The position numbers were made by a program, and so were the translations under genes. Positions 18,059 through 26,075 of a stretch of DNA of 64,000 bases are shown here, one piece after another. The notes below the pieces were generated by a model. It worked only from the letters and a program-made list of their open reading frames with translations. It had not been told where the DNA came from and made no database searches. The stretch covers positions 62,001 to 126,000 of the forward strand of contig CAWGNK010000003.1 of assembly GCA_963823945.1 (NCBI GenBank), in the 5' to 3' direction. The first letter of the stretch is position 1. Each line of letters opens with the position of its first letter. This DNA comes from Bog-793 sp963823945. Lineage in GTDB: Bacteria; Actinomycetota; Acidimicrobiia; Acidimicrobiales; Bog-793.

Positions 18059-19072
18059 CTACAACTCCGATCCGGGACGGCCGAGCGAGTCGATCTGCAG
18101 GATCGTGTTCTCCTGGCGCAGGCTGAACACGGCGACGCGACGGCGCAGCCGCTGGTACGGAGTGGGCGGGAGCTCGCGCAGCGCGCCCTTCGCGAAGTGG
18201 CGCTCCACGTAGTACTGGCCGATCGAGAGGATCGTCGTCACGATCAGGTACCAGATGCACGCGACCATGAGCATCGGCACGATCTCGTAGGTTCGTGAGT
18301 AGATGAGCTCCACCGAGAACAGCAGCTCGGAAACGCTGATCACGCTCACGAGCGACGACGTCTTCAGCATCGAGATCGTCTCGTTCCCCGTCGGCGGGAT
18401 GATCACCCGCATCGCCTGCGGGAGCACAATGCGTCGCAGCGTCTGCCCGCGGGTCATCCCGAGGGCGTGGGCGGCCTCGGTCTGGCCCTCGTCGACCGAC
18501 AGGATCCCCGCCCGGACGATCTCGGACATGTAGGCGCCCTCGTTGAGACCGAGGGCGATCACTCCGGCGACGAAAGGCGTCACCACGGCGTTGGCACTGA
18601 AGTGGACGAACGCGGGGCCGAACGGGATGCCGAGAGTCAGCTTCGGATACAGGTAGGCGATGAAGTTCCAGAAGACAACCTGGACGAGGACGGGAGTGCC
18701 ACGGAAGAACCAGATGTACAGCCAGCTCGCGCCGGAAACGAGCGGATTCGTCGACAGGCGCATGACGGCGAACACGATCCCGAGGAAGACGCCGATCACC
18801 ATCGCGAGCACGGTCAGCTCGACCGTGATCTCGAGGCCGAGGAGGATCGGCTTCGCGGTGAAGTACTGGCCGATGACGTTCCACTGATAGCGCGGCGTGT
18901 GCTGCCCGTAGCGATCGGTCCACGAGTACGCGAGCGTGTGGACGAGCATCGCCGCCAGCAGGACAACGACCGCCCCGGCGACCCAACGCCCCGGATGACG
19001 GACGGGCACCGCAGTGATTGCGCCTCCGGGCGGGCGCGCCTCGGGCGCGCCCGCCGGGTTCGGCGACGTCAC
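18059..19072 (-). CDS. Polar amino-acid ABC transporter permease
   Basis: A 337-residue HisM/GlnP-type permease. After a polar N-terminus and one extra membrane segment (about 27-45), the conserved unit begins LGLEITVELTVLAMVIG and carries the EAA loop (EAAHALGMTRGQTLRRIVLPQAMRVIIPP) that contacts the ATPase. With only one permease gene present it would act as a homodimer. The N-terminal extra segment and a 40-residue polar C-terminal tail make it longer than the usual 220-250 residues. Confidence 0.93.
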   Translation of the reverse strand: MTSPNPAGAPEARPPGGAITAVPVRHPGRWVAGAVVVLLAAMLVHTLAYSWTDRYGQHTPRYQWNVIGQYFTAKPILLGLEITVELTVLAMVIGVFLGIVFAVMRLSTNPLVSGASWLYIWFFRGTPVLVQVVFWNFIAYLYPKLTLGIPFGPAFVHFSANAVVTPFVAGVIALGLNEGAYMSEIVRAGILSVDEGQTEAAHALGMTRGQTLRRIVLPQAMRVIIPPTGNETISMLKTSSLVSVISVSELLFSVELIYSRTYEIVPMLMVACIWYLIVTTILSIGQYYVERHFAKGALRELPPTPYQRLRRRVAVFSLRQENTILQIDSLGRPGSEL

Positions 19073-19123
19073 GACGTGCGCCTTTCTGCGGCTACCGTCG
19101 GTTCACCCGCAACGCACGACTGG

Positions 19124-20005
19124 CTAGCGTTTCGCGCCGTTGAGGACGGGCTTGGTGATCGCGCCCGACTCGAGGCCCCACTTGTCGAGGATCTTCGTGT
19201 AGATCCCGTCGGCCATGAGCGCCTTGACCGCGCCGAGCACCGCTCTCGCCATGCCGTTCTTCGGCACCGCGATCCCGTAGGGCGCCGTCTCGAACGCCTT
19301 GCCGTCGAGCTTGAACTGGTGCTTGGACTTGGCGACGATGTACCCGGCCACCTGCGAGTCCGCAAAGCCGATCTGCTGACGGCCCGAGGAGACGGCGAGG
19401 TTGGCCTCGCTCTGGGTCGAGTAGGTGCCGATGCTGACGCCGCACTTCTTCGCCTGGGACTGGGCGTCGGTCGCCTCGGTCGTACCGAGCTCGACTGACA
19501 CCGAGTGGTTACAGAGTGACTTCAGGCCGTTCAGCTTGAGCTTGCTGTTGGCCGGGACGTAGAACGCCTCGCCGGCGCTGAAATAGTCGACGAAGTCGAC
19601 CACCTTCTCGCGGATCTTCTCGTCGGTGAACGACGACAGACCAAGGTCGTACATGCCGGCGCCCATGCCGGTGAGGATCGTCGAGAACACCACGTTCTGG
19701 AGCGTGATCTTCAACCCGAGCACCTGACCGATGGCGTATGCGAGATCGGCGTCCATGCCGACGATCTTGCCGTTGGCCGCCACGAACTCGTCGGGCGCGT
19801 AGGTCGCATCCATCGCGACGACGACGGAGGACTTGTCCCTCACCGATTTGGGAACCTCGGCGGCAAGCGTCTTGGATTTCGGAGCCGTCGGGATCTTCGA
19901 CCCTCCGCCGCTCGCCGCAGCTGTGTTCACGATTGCTAGAAGAGAAACCGCAGATAGGAGCGTCGCGCCGAGCGTGAGCACACGACGAGTAGGAAGGAGC
20001 CGCAC
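19124..20005 (-). CDS. Amino-acid ABC transporter substrate-binding protein (no lipobox)
   Basis: A 293-residue family 3 solute-binding protein: VVVAMDATYAPDEF, GKIVGMDADLAYAIGQVLGLKI, STILTGMGAGMYDLGLSSFTDEKIREK and the C-terminal PYGIAVPKNGMARAV. The signal peptide (RRVLTLGATLLSAVSLLAIVNTAAA) contains no Cys, so unlike most Gram-positive binding proteins it is not a lipoprotein. GTG at 20005 has GGAGGTG upstream. Substrate unknown beyond a polar amino acid. Confidence 0.92.
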   Translation of the reverse strand: MRLLPTRRVLTLGATLLSAVSLLAIVNTAAASGGGSKIPTAPKSKTLAAEVPKSVRDKSSVVVAMDATYAPDEFVAANGKIVGMDADLAYAIGQVLGLKITLQNVVFSTILTGMGAGMYDLGLSSFTDEKIREKVVDFVDYFSAGEAFYVPANSKLKLNGLKSLCNHSVSVELGTTEATDAQSQAKKCGVSIGTYSTQSEANLAVSSGRQQIGFADSQVAGYIVAKSKHQFKLDGKAFETAPYGIAVPKNGMARAVLGAVKALMADGIYTKILDKWGLESGAITKPVLNGAKR

Positions 20006-20255
20006 AATTCACCTCCATGGGGTTGAAACCGAACATTCATACCATGGCAATGTTTGGAACCCTGGCGCAAAACCTGTCGCACCAGGTTCCGCCCGAGGCG
20101 ACCCGTGCCATGCCCCGCGGGAACCGTCGACCATGATCGGGGTCTCCGCCGGACGACGGGATGGCGCGTTCGGGCTAGGTCGCCGGAGCGATCCGACCAC
20201 GACGAGACGAAATCGGAGTCCCCTCGGGACCGTCGGGGAGCCAAGGCCGTGACGC

Positions 20256-20290
20256 GACATCACCACCCGCAGATCGCGGGTGGTGATGTC
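20256..20290. terminator. Perfect 15-bp inverted repeat with 5-base loop
   Basis: Left arm GACATCACCACCCGC (20256-20270) and right arm GCGGGTGGTGATGTC (20276-20290) are exact reverse complements separated by AGATC. It lies between the 3' end of the minus-strand membrane-protein gene and the start of the minus-strand binding-protein gene. No T-run follows on either strand. A U-tract-free terminator is likely in this GC-rich genome; an operator for the transporter is possible but it is 250 bases from the start codon. Confidence 0.6.
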
Positions 20291-20369
20291 AAACAGAAGA
20301 CGCCCGGAGCGGTCGCGCGCCCGACCGCACCACCCCTAGGGGGTCATGCGTTCCTGGTTCGGCGGCGCG

Positions 20370-20843
20370 TCAGGCGCCAACGCTGTTCTGGCCGGACTTC
20401 GAGCCCTGGAGCTTCTTCACGAACGGCATCACGTACGGCGCGACCGCGACGATCGCGGCGATGAGGCTGATGAAGGCCCCGTAGCGCCACCCCACGCCCG
20501 ATCCTCCCGGCTTGGCGAGGAATGCAATCAGCACGAGAAGGAAGTTGATCGCTGTCGCGACGAACAAGAGCGTCTCCTGCGGGAACGGCAACTTGAACGG
20601 CATCTCCTCGAACAGCGCGCGAACCACCAGATAGGCGAGGATGACGAGGCAGAGGATCAAGTCGATGTAGAGGAACCCGTGTGCCGACAGTCCGGATTCT
20701 GTCGCGCTGTAGGTGTAGACGCCGTAGCTCGCGCTCGCGCCGAACCAGGACAGAAACAGCGAAATGAACAGCACGAAGGTCGCGACCCCGACGATGCGGT
20801 CGTTCTTCGTCCATCGAGCGGCATCAAACTTTACTTCGGCCAT
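20370..20843 (-). CDS. Small integral membrane protein, unknown function
   Basis: 157 residues with four predicted membrane segments (starting about residues 16, 52, 91 and 118) and a basic C-terminus. ATG at 20843 is chosen because AAGGGGG lies just upstream and the preceding in-frame sequence is not membrane-like. No family recognised. It is divergent from the small SOS-box-associated gene at 21161, with 265 bases between it and the SOS palindrome. Confidence 0.72.
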   Translation of the reverse strand: MAEVKFDAARWTKNDRIVGVATFVLFISLFLSWFGASASYGVYTYSATESGLSAHGFLYIDLILCLVILAYLVVRALFEEMPFKLPFPQETLLFVATAINFLLVLIAFLAKPGGSGVGWRYGAFISLIAAIVAVAPYVMPFVKKLQGSKSGQNSVGA

Positions 20844-21108
20844 CGGGCCCCCTTGTTCTTCAAGCGACGAATCCCCGCGCACTTCTTGCGCAGGGTGTGA
20901 CCGAACGGTACTCGCGATTAAACCTAACGTGCCGGGATGCAGCGACGTGCATGCGTGCACGGGCGTACACGCGCGTACCAGATCCTCGGCCGTGGCGCGC
21001 TCGGCGGCGGGCACGCGGCCCGGTTCTCATGCGCTCCCTTGCCCCTGGCTGAACCTCACCTGCATTCTGGCTGGTGGGGACAGATCCACAGGATGCCCTC
21101 TTGCGCTC

Positions 21109-21134
21109 CACTATCGAACAGGTGTTCGATAGTG
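21109..21134. promoter_or_regulatory. LexA (SOS) box inside a 26-bp palindrome
   Basis: Two 12-base arms, CACTATCGAACA (21109-21120) and TGTTCGATAGTG (21123-21134), are perfect reverse complements around GG. The core TCGAACAGGTGTTCGA matches the LexA operator known from Actinobacteria and Firmicutes (TCGAAC-N4-GTTCGA). It ends 26 bases before the ATG of the plus-strand gene at 21161, a position that would block initiation. Recognition is by motif; binding is inferred. Confidence 0.85.
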
Positions 21135-21160
21135 CGCGGCATGAGCGAAAGGAGCCGGCG

Positions 21161-21385
21161 ATGGGCGTGATGCGCATCTTGGACAGCAGCGGTGACACCA
21201 AGGTCCTCTGGGAGGTGAGCGACGACGAGGCGCTCGCCAGGGCGGCAAGCCTGTTCGACGAGCTCTCCTCCGAGGGCAAGCTCGCCTTCGAGCGGAAGGG
21301 TTCGCAAACCGAGACCTCGCGGATCAGGGAGTTCGATCCAGACGCGGAGGAGATCATCTGGGTGCGCCCAATCCAGGGCGGATGA
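21161..21385 (+). CDS. Small protein, probably SOS-regulated, unknown function
   Basis: A 74-residue acidic protein (ILDSSGDTKVLWEVSDDE...RIREFDPDAEEIIWVRP) with no signal peptide or membrane segment. ATG at 21161 follows AAGGAG at 5-6 bases. No homologous family recognised. A LexA box lies 26 bases upstream and the next gene starts 1 base after its stop, so the two form a likely SOS-induced operon. The Asp/Glu-rich composition would suit a protein-binding or DNA-mimic role, but that is speculation. Confidence 0.72.
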   Translation: MGVMRILDSSGDTKVLWEVSDDEALARAASLFDELSSEGKLAFERKGSQTETSRIREFDPDAEEIIWVRPIQGG

Positions 21386-21386
21386 G

Positions 21387-22001
21387 TTGCCTTCGCTGCA
21401 ACCATTAGAGGAGCTTCCCGGAAGTGGTCTCCTCGTCGAGGTTGTCGGCGGCGACCACGACGGGGAGCTCCTCGTCCTCGTCTCCGAGCGCAGGGGGTCG
21501 AGGTGCCGCCGGGCCGCCGACCTTCTCGGGCCGTGCGAGATCGGCGATGACGTGCGCGCGACCCTGGCACTGGTCGAGGGGGACCGCCGCGGGTCTTCCC
21601 GCGACGTCGCGAGGGGTCCCGGACGGGTCAGGGCGCGACGCCCCAGGACAACGCAGGTGCGTTCCTCCTCGAGCCAGATCGAGGCGCGCTGGCTGTTGGA
21701 GTCGCTCCTCGACGAGGTCCAACTCGCCTCGTGGCGCGACCACGGCCGGTTCGAGGTGCCGGTACCCGACGGGACGGTCGAGCTCGGCGAGCTCTACAAC
21801 CTGCACTATCGCCGTCACGACGGTCGCGAGTTCGCCATCTGCGTCGTGCCGCGTTCCCACGCGTCGCTACCGCTCGACGACATCTGGACCAACCTGCTGC
21901 TCTTGCTGCGATCGGATCCCGAGAGGTTCTTCGGGGTCGCCAATTACCGCGAGTACGACTCGTTTGGGGCGTTGCTCCCCGGGCCGGTGCCGAGAGCCTG
22001 A
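21387..22001 (+). CDS. Unknown protein, second gene of the SOS-box operon
   Basis: 204 residues with a TTG start one base after the preceding stop. The middle (about 65-95) is Arg/Ser-rich and probably disordered; the C-terminal half is well-formed and likely folded (LDEVQLASWRDHGRFEVPVP, LGELYNLHYRRHDGREFAICVVPR, IWTNLLLLLRSDPERFFGVANYRE). No family recognised. The start is uncertain because the first 90 residues are low-complexity; an internal start near residue 97 is possible. Confidence 0.6.
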   Translation: MPSLQPLEELPGSGLLVEVVGGDHDGELLVLVSERRGSRCRRAADLLGPCEIGDDVRATLALVEGDRRGSSRDVARGPGRVRARRPRTTQVRSSSSQIEARWLLESLLDEVQLASWRDHGRFEVPVPDGTVELGELYNLHYRRHDGREFAICVVPRSHASLPLDDIWTNLLLLLRSDPERFFGVANYREYDSFGALLPGPVPRA

Positions 22002-22091
22002 ACTCGCCCCACCGCGCCAAGCACTTCCGCTGGGTGGAGTTTGAAGGCGCGAACGGCCCGCCCCTCATCGATGCCCGGGCGCACCGGCCGG

Positions 22092-22454
22092 TCAGCGTCC
22101 CCGCACACGGTCGAGCCGCCGGCGGTCCCGCTTCGTCGGGCGACCGGTGGCGGAGTCCCGGACGAACACGGCCGGCTCGGAACCTTGCGGGGGGACATCC
22201 GGCGTGTGGTCGACGAAGCACGACGCGGCGGCGGGTGGCCCGACCCGCTTGTCGATCACCTCGACGACCTCGACGATCCGCTCACGCCCGTGGGCCCGCG
22301 CCGTGACACGGTCACCAACTCTCACGTTGGCCGCCGGCTTCACGCGGGCTCCGTTGAGCCGGACGTGCCCGCCACGGCACGCCGCCGTCGCCTCAGTGCG
22401 GGACTTGAAAACGCGCACCGCCCAGAGCCAGCGGTCGATCCTCGTCGACTCCAC
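22092..22454 (-). CDS. S4-domain RNA-binding protein (Hsp15/HslR-like)
   Basis: A 120-residue S4 RNA-binding protein: ESTRIDRWLWAVRVFKSRTEATAACRGGHVRLNGARVKP is the alpha-L motif, followed by a basic tail (GRPTKRDRRRLDR). Hsp15 family members bind stalled 50S subunits carrying peptidyl-tRNA. GTG at 22454 places the conserved R-I-D-R-W-L motif at the usual distance from the N-terminus. It is convergent with the gene pair that follows the LexA box. Confidence 0.87.
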   Translation of the reverse strand: MESTRIDRWLWAVRVFKSRTEATAACRGGHVRLNGARVKPAANVRVGDRVTARAHGRERIVEVVEVIDKRVGPPAAASCFVDHTPDVPPQGSEPAVFVRDSATGRPTKRDRRRLDRVRGR

Positions 22455-22632
22455 CGGCGCATCGTTGCACGGGCGGCCACATCGTGGGCGACGAAGCGGG
22501 ACGGCCGGTGCCCGGCGTTCGACCGGGTGCTGCCGTCCCGACCCGGACTGCGGACCGGGCCCCGCGCCGCTCGGCCGACCGAGCGCACGGGATACGGTCC
22601 GGCGAGCAACATGATGGGAGTCAAAGAGCGCG

Positions 22633-22901
22633 GTGCGGGTGAGATTCGCGGCGATCCGGTGCGACATCGTCTGGGAGGACGCCCCCGCCAACCATGCGCG
22701 TCTCGCCGGCCGGATCGCCGAGGCGGCCGGCAACCGGGCACAGCTCGTGGTCTTGTCCGAGATGTTCGCGACGAGTTCTCGATGTCGATGGCCCGAGTCG
22801 TCGAGGTCGGGTCCGACGAGGCGGCCCTCCTCGTCGACGTCGACTCGGGTCGGGTCGATGAGATCCGGCCGGGCTACCCGTTCCTCGCGGACAGGAGATA
22901 G
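22633..22901 (+). pseudogene. Carbon-nitrogen hydrolase (nitrilase superfamily) with internal deletion and frameshift
   Basis: The first 45 codons read as a nitrilase/omega-amidase N-terminus (RFAAIRCDIVWEDAPANHA...VVLSEMFAT) with its catalytic Glu. At about 22770 the frame shifts by one base; the other frame continues the expected FSM and then jumps to a C-terminal end (ALLVDVDSGRVDEIRPGYPFLADRR) that stops at 22899-22901. Roughly 180 residues with the catalytic Lys and Cys are missing. This is a decayed gene; both ends remain recognisable, so the deletion appears recent. Confidence 0.8.
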
Positions 22902-22911
22902 AAAGGCACCC

Positions 22912-23292
22912 ATGGCCGCGGGCGGGCGATACACAGTCAAGTACGGCGCGTTCAGGTTGCTCATGTCCGCGATGGGGCTCGGCCCGCGCTGTTCCGGTGC
23001 CGAGGTCGACGCCGACCGTCTCATCGTGCGGATGGGATGGGGCTTCTCGGCCCAAGTTCCCCGCTCGGCCATCCGGTCGGCCGAACGAACCCACGGGCTT
23101 GTCGGGGGGATCGGTGTGCACGGATGGCGCGGCCGTTGGCTCGTCAACGGCGCCGCCTCGGGGCTGGTGATGGTTCGGTTCGACCCCGCCCAACGGGCGC
23201 GGGTCATGGGCTTCCCGGTGAAGCTCGTGACCCTGTGCCTCAGCCTCGAGGAACCCGACCGGTTCCTCGCGGAGATCGCAACAGCCCTTTAG
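22912..23292 (+). CDS. Conserved-looking protein of unknown function
   Basis: 126 residues, no signal peptide. Alternating beta-strand pattern (KYGAFRLLMSAMGLGPRCSGAEVDADRLIVRMGWGFSAQVP, WLVNGAASGLVMVRFD, VKLVTLCLSLEEPDRFLAEI) suggests a small PH-like beta-barrel with a closing helix. ATG at 22912 is 10 bases past the nitrilase remnant stop, with GAAAGG upstream. It shares the frame of the nitrilase N-terminus, so a fusion product would arise only if the upstream start were used; I consider the genes separate. Confidence 0.68.
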   Translation: MAAGGRYTVKYGAFRLLMSAMGLGPRCSGAEVDADRLIVRMGWGFSAQVPRSAIRSAERTHGLVGGIGVHGWRGRWLVNGAASGLVMVRFDPAQRARVMGFPVKLVTLCLSLEEPDRFLAEIATAL

Positions 23293-23437
23293 TCGGGCCA
23301 TCCCATCCCCTCCGCCAGAGTCCAGTCGGGACCCGGCTTCGGTCCCGACACAGCCGGGCGCCGCCGCTCGAGCTGACATCTACGGGCCGGCAGGGCTCTG
23401 TTTCGACCGCGCGCCGGCCGGCCGGACAGAATCTGCC

Positions 23438-24280
23438 ATGACCTGGCACGTCACCGAGTCGATCGATGTCTACGCCGAGCACGTCTGGGATCTGCTGGCG
23501 CTCCGGGCGGACCTCAACACGATCGCGCTGACCCAGATCACGAGCGCCCGCGGGAGGACGTCCTGGTCCGGCGAGGAACCGACCTTCGCCTGGTGGAGCC
23601 GCGCCGGCAGCACGTCGGGGGCCGTCTCGCTGACACCCCCCTACGAGATGCTGCTGAACGTCGTGCCGGACGGGACGATGGACGAGCTCGTCCTCGCGCT
23701 GCGTCAGCGCGCCACACCGGTCCCGGGTGTCAACGGCACGCCCGGCACGGCGACCCGCTTCGCCGAGCTGTGGACAGCCGGTACGACGCAACAGACGGTA
23801 CTCGCGCGCCAACTCCGCCTCTACGCCACGGTGGATCCGGTGGTCCCGGAGCCGGCTCCCGCGGGCCATGCCCGGCACGCCCGCGCCGACGAGGTCGACC
23901 TCATCGTCGGCTGGTACGAGGCGTTCGGCCGCGAGGTCGGAGACCAGCCGGTCGACAACCGCCCGTTCGTAGAAGAACACGTCGCCGCCGGCCGCGCCTG
24001 GATCTGGGAGGACGAAGCCGGCACGGCCACGTCGCTCGCGGCGCGCCACGGGCCCGCCGCGGGGGTTTCCCGGATTGGTCCGGTCTACACACCTCCCGAG
24101 TACCGACGGCGCGGCTACGGCTCAGCGGTCACCGCCGCCTGCACCCGCGACGCGCTCGACACCGACTCGACATCGACTGTCCTTTTCGCCGATCTCGCCA
24201 ATCTGACGTCGAACGCCATTTACCAGACGATCGGTTACCGGATGCTCGAAGACCGGGTGGTTCTGAGCTTCGCGGCATGA
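23438..24280 (+). CDS. GNAT-family N-acetyltransferase
   Basis: 280 residues. The C-terminal half (about 145-280) is a GNAT acetyltransferase with the acetyl-CoA motif A VYTPPEYRRRGYGSAVTAACTRDAL and motif B LANLTSNAIYQTIGYRM. The N-terminal half resembles the substrate-side domain of two-domain acetyltransferases that modify amino groups of small molecules or proteins. Substrate unknown. ATG start with a weak ribosome-binding site. Confidence 0.88.
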   Translation: MTWHVTESIDVYAEHVWDLLALRADLNTIALTQITSARGRTSWSGEEPTFAWWSRAGSTSGAVSLTPPYEMLLNVVPDGTMDELVLALRQRATPVPGVNGTPGTATRFAELWTAGTTQQTVLARQLRLYATVDPVVPEPAPAGHARHARADEVDLIVGWYEAFGREVGDQPVDNRPFVEEHVAAGRAWIWEDEAGTATSLAARHGPAAGVSRIGPVYTPPEYRRRGYGSAVTAACTRDALDTDSTSTVLFADLANLTSNAIYQTIGYRMLEDRVVLSFAA

Positions 24281-24419
24281 ACCCCCGTCGCCAGGGCAAG
24301 TCGATGACGCAGCACGAAACCACAGCCGGGAGCCGCGCTGGCGGAACTAGTGTCGGACACGTCGCAGATGGGCGACAGGTGTGCCGGGAAGCCTGGTCGG
24401 CGAGGAAAGGACCGTCCGA

Positions 24420-25919
24420 GTGACCGTCGCCAGTCGTCAGGTGTGCCTGTTCGTGCCGTTTGGCGGCTCTCCCGCACCGAGTCCAGTGACGGCGCCTGAG
24501 CCGACGAGCGCCCGGCCGCCCGAAGTACGCCGGCGGAGCGGGCAGAGTCGGCTGCCGAGCTGGCGGTGGGAGGCGCTCCGCACGACGTTCTGGCTCGTGC
24601 CGACCCTCCTCGTCGTGGTCGCCAGCCTCCTTTTCCTCCTCACGTTCGAGATCGACTGGGCCGTCTACCACAAGCACCTGGCGCTGCCGTTCTGGATCGT
24701 CTCGGTCAGCGCAACCGCCGGCCGCGAGGTGCTCATCGGGATCGCCGCGGCCATCATCACCGTCGTCGGCGTCGTGTTCTCGGTCACGATCGTGGCGCTC
24801 ACCCTCGCCTCGCAGCAGTTCGGACCGCGCATGATGCGGAACTTCGTCCGTGACGTCGGCAACCAGGTCACGCTCGGCGTCTTCGTCGCCACGTTCGTCT
24901 ACTCGATCCTGACGCTCGTCGTGGTCACCGCCGACTTCCCCGGCGGGTTCGTCCCGCACCTGTCGATCACCGTCTCTGAGGCGCTGATGCTGGTCGACAT
25001 CACAGTGCTGATCTACTTCATCCACCACATCTCGAAGTCCATCCAGCTGCCCGAGGTCATCGCCAGCATCGGCTCGGACCTCGTCCGCGCGATCGACGCC
25101 GAGTTCTCCGAAATGGCGCCGGACGAACGGCCCCTGCCGGACGCGAGCGGGAAATCACTGACCGAGCTCGAGAGCCTGATCGACCGCGGCGGTGCCCCCG
25201 TCGCGTCGAGCGTGAGCGGCTACCTTCAGTTCGTCGGCTACGGACAGCTCGTCGACATCGCGACCCGGACCGACTCCGTCATCCGCCTGGCGTACAGCCC
25301 GGGGCACTTCCTCGTGGCCGGCCGGCCGCTGGCGACGGTCTGGCCGCCCGAGGCCGCCGACAAGGTCGCGATCGCGCTCGGCCGGGCACACGTGGCCGGA
25401 CCACACCGCACGCTGATGCAGGACCCGGTCTTCGCGATCGACCAACTCGTCGAGATCGCGATCCGTGCGCTGTCGGCGGCGGTCAACGACACGTTCACCG
25501 CGATCACCTGCATCGACTGGCTCTCGGCGGGCCTCAGCCGCCTCTCCGGCCGGATCCTCACCGAGGGCGTCTACCGCGACCACATCGGGCGCATCCGGCT
25601 GATCGGGACCGACCCGTCCTACGCCCGCATGGTCAACCGGGCCTTCGACAAGGTCCGCCAGGCGGCCGGGGGCATGCCCGCCGTGATCATCCGGATGATC
25701 GACGCCCTCGCCGCGATCGGCGACCTGACCACGACACCCGAGCAACGTCGGATCCTGTTGCGCCAGGCGGACGCGATCCTGCGCAGCGCCGAGGGGTCCG
25801 TGTCGGAACCGGACGACTCGGCCGACATCCGCGCCCACTACGAGCGGCTGGTGCGCAAGCTCGCGGAACGCGAGGCGGCGACTTCGGCGGGGCCCGATGC
25901 TGTCGGAGTGGCGCGCTGA
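24420..25919 (+). CDS. DUF2254 membrane protein
   Basis: 499 residues. After a Pro/Ser-rich cytoplasmic start come four membrane segments (about residues 47-70, 95-120, 140-160 and 175-200) containing VSVSATAGREVLIGIAAAIITVVGVVFSVTIVALTLASQQFGPR and IYFIHHISKSIQ, diagnostic of DUF2254. The soluble C-terminal half carries AFAIDQLVEIAIRALSAAVNDTFTAI-like segments typical of the family. Molecular function is not known. GTG at 24420 is preferred over GTG at 24381 because AGGAAAGGA is 8 bases before it. Confidence 0.88.
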   Translation: MTVASRQVCLFVPFGGSPAPSPVTAPEPTSARPPEVRRRSGQSRLPSWRWEALRTTFWLVPTLLVVVASLLFLLTFEIDWAVYHKHLALPFWIVSVSATAGREVLIGIAAAIITVVGVVFSVTIVALTLASQQFGPRMMRNFVRDVGNQVTLGVFVATFVYSILTLVVVTADFPGGFVPHLSITVSEALMLVDITVLIYFIHHISKSIQLPEVIASIGSDLVRAIDAEFSEMAPDERPLPDASGKSLTELESLIDRGGAPVASSVSGYLQFVGYGQLVDIATRTDSVIRLAYSPGHFLVAGRPLATVWPPEAADKVAIALGRAHVAGPHRTLMQDPVFAIDQLVEIAIRALSAAVNDTFTAITCIDWLSAGLSRLSGRILTEGVYRDHIGRIRLIGTDPSYARMVNRAFDKVRQAAGGMPAVIIRMIDALAAIGDLTTTPEQRRILLRQADAILRSAEGSVSEPDDSADIRAHYERLVRKLAEREAATSAGPDAVGVAR

Positions 25920-26003
25920 GCCCGGGCGCGGGTGTGACCGCCGAGCGGCACACCCGGGGCGCGAAAGCGGTCGGCGGGGCCCGGCCGCCTCGCGGAGACT
26001 TTT

Positions 26004-26031
26004 TTCACAAAAGGCGCGGCGCCGCTAATTT
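26004..26031 (+). promoter_or_regulatory. Candidate promoter of the cyd operon
   Basis: TTCACA (26004-26009, 5 of 6 to TTGACA), a 16-base spacer and TAATTT (26026-26031) precede the cydA ATG at 26076. The stretch is AT-rich against a GC-rich background. CGCTAAT occurs twice here (26024-26030 and again 13 bases later). GGGGGGAGGGAAG is the ribosome-binding site. The TTTTTTCACAAAA part resembles half of a Rex operator, too weak to claim. Confidence 0.35.
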
Positions 26032-26075
26032 GCATCGCTAATGTCCTCTGAGCGATAGCTCCGGGGGGAGGGAAG

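Noticed and set aside
25998..26016. Rex operator upstream of cydA
   Set aside because: Only half of TTGTGA-N6-TCACAA is present; the other half is missing.
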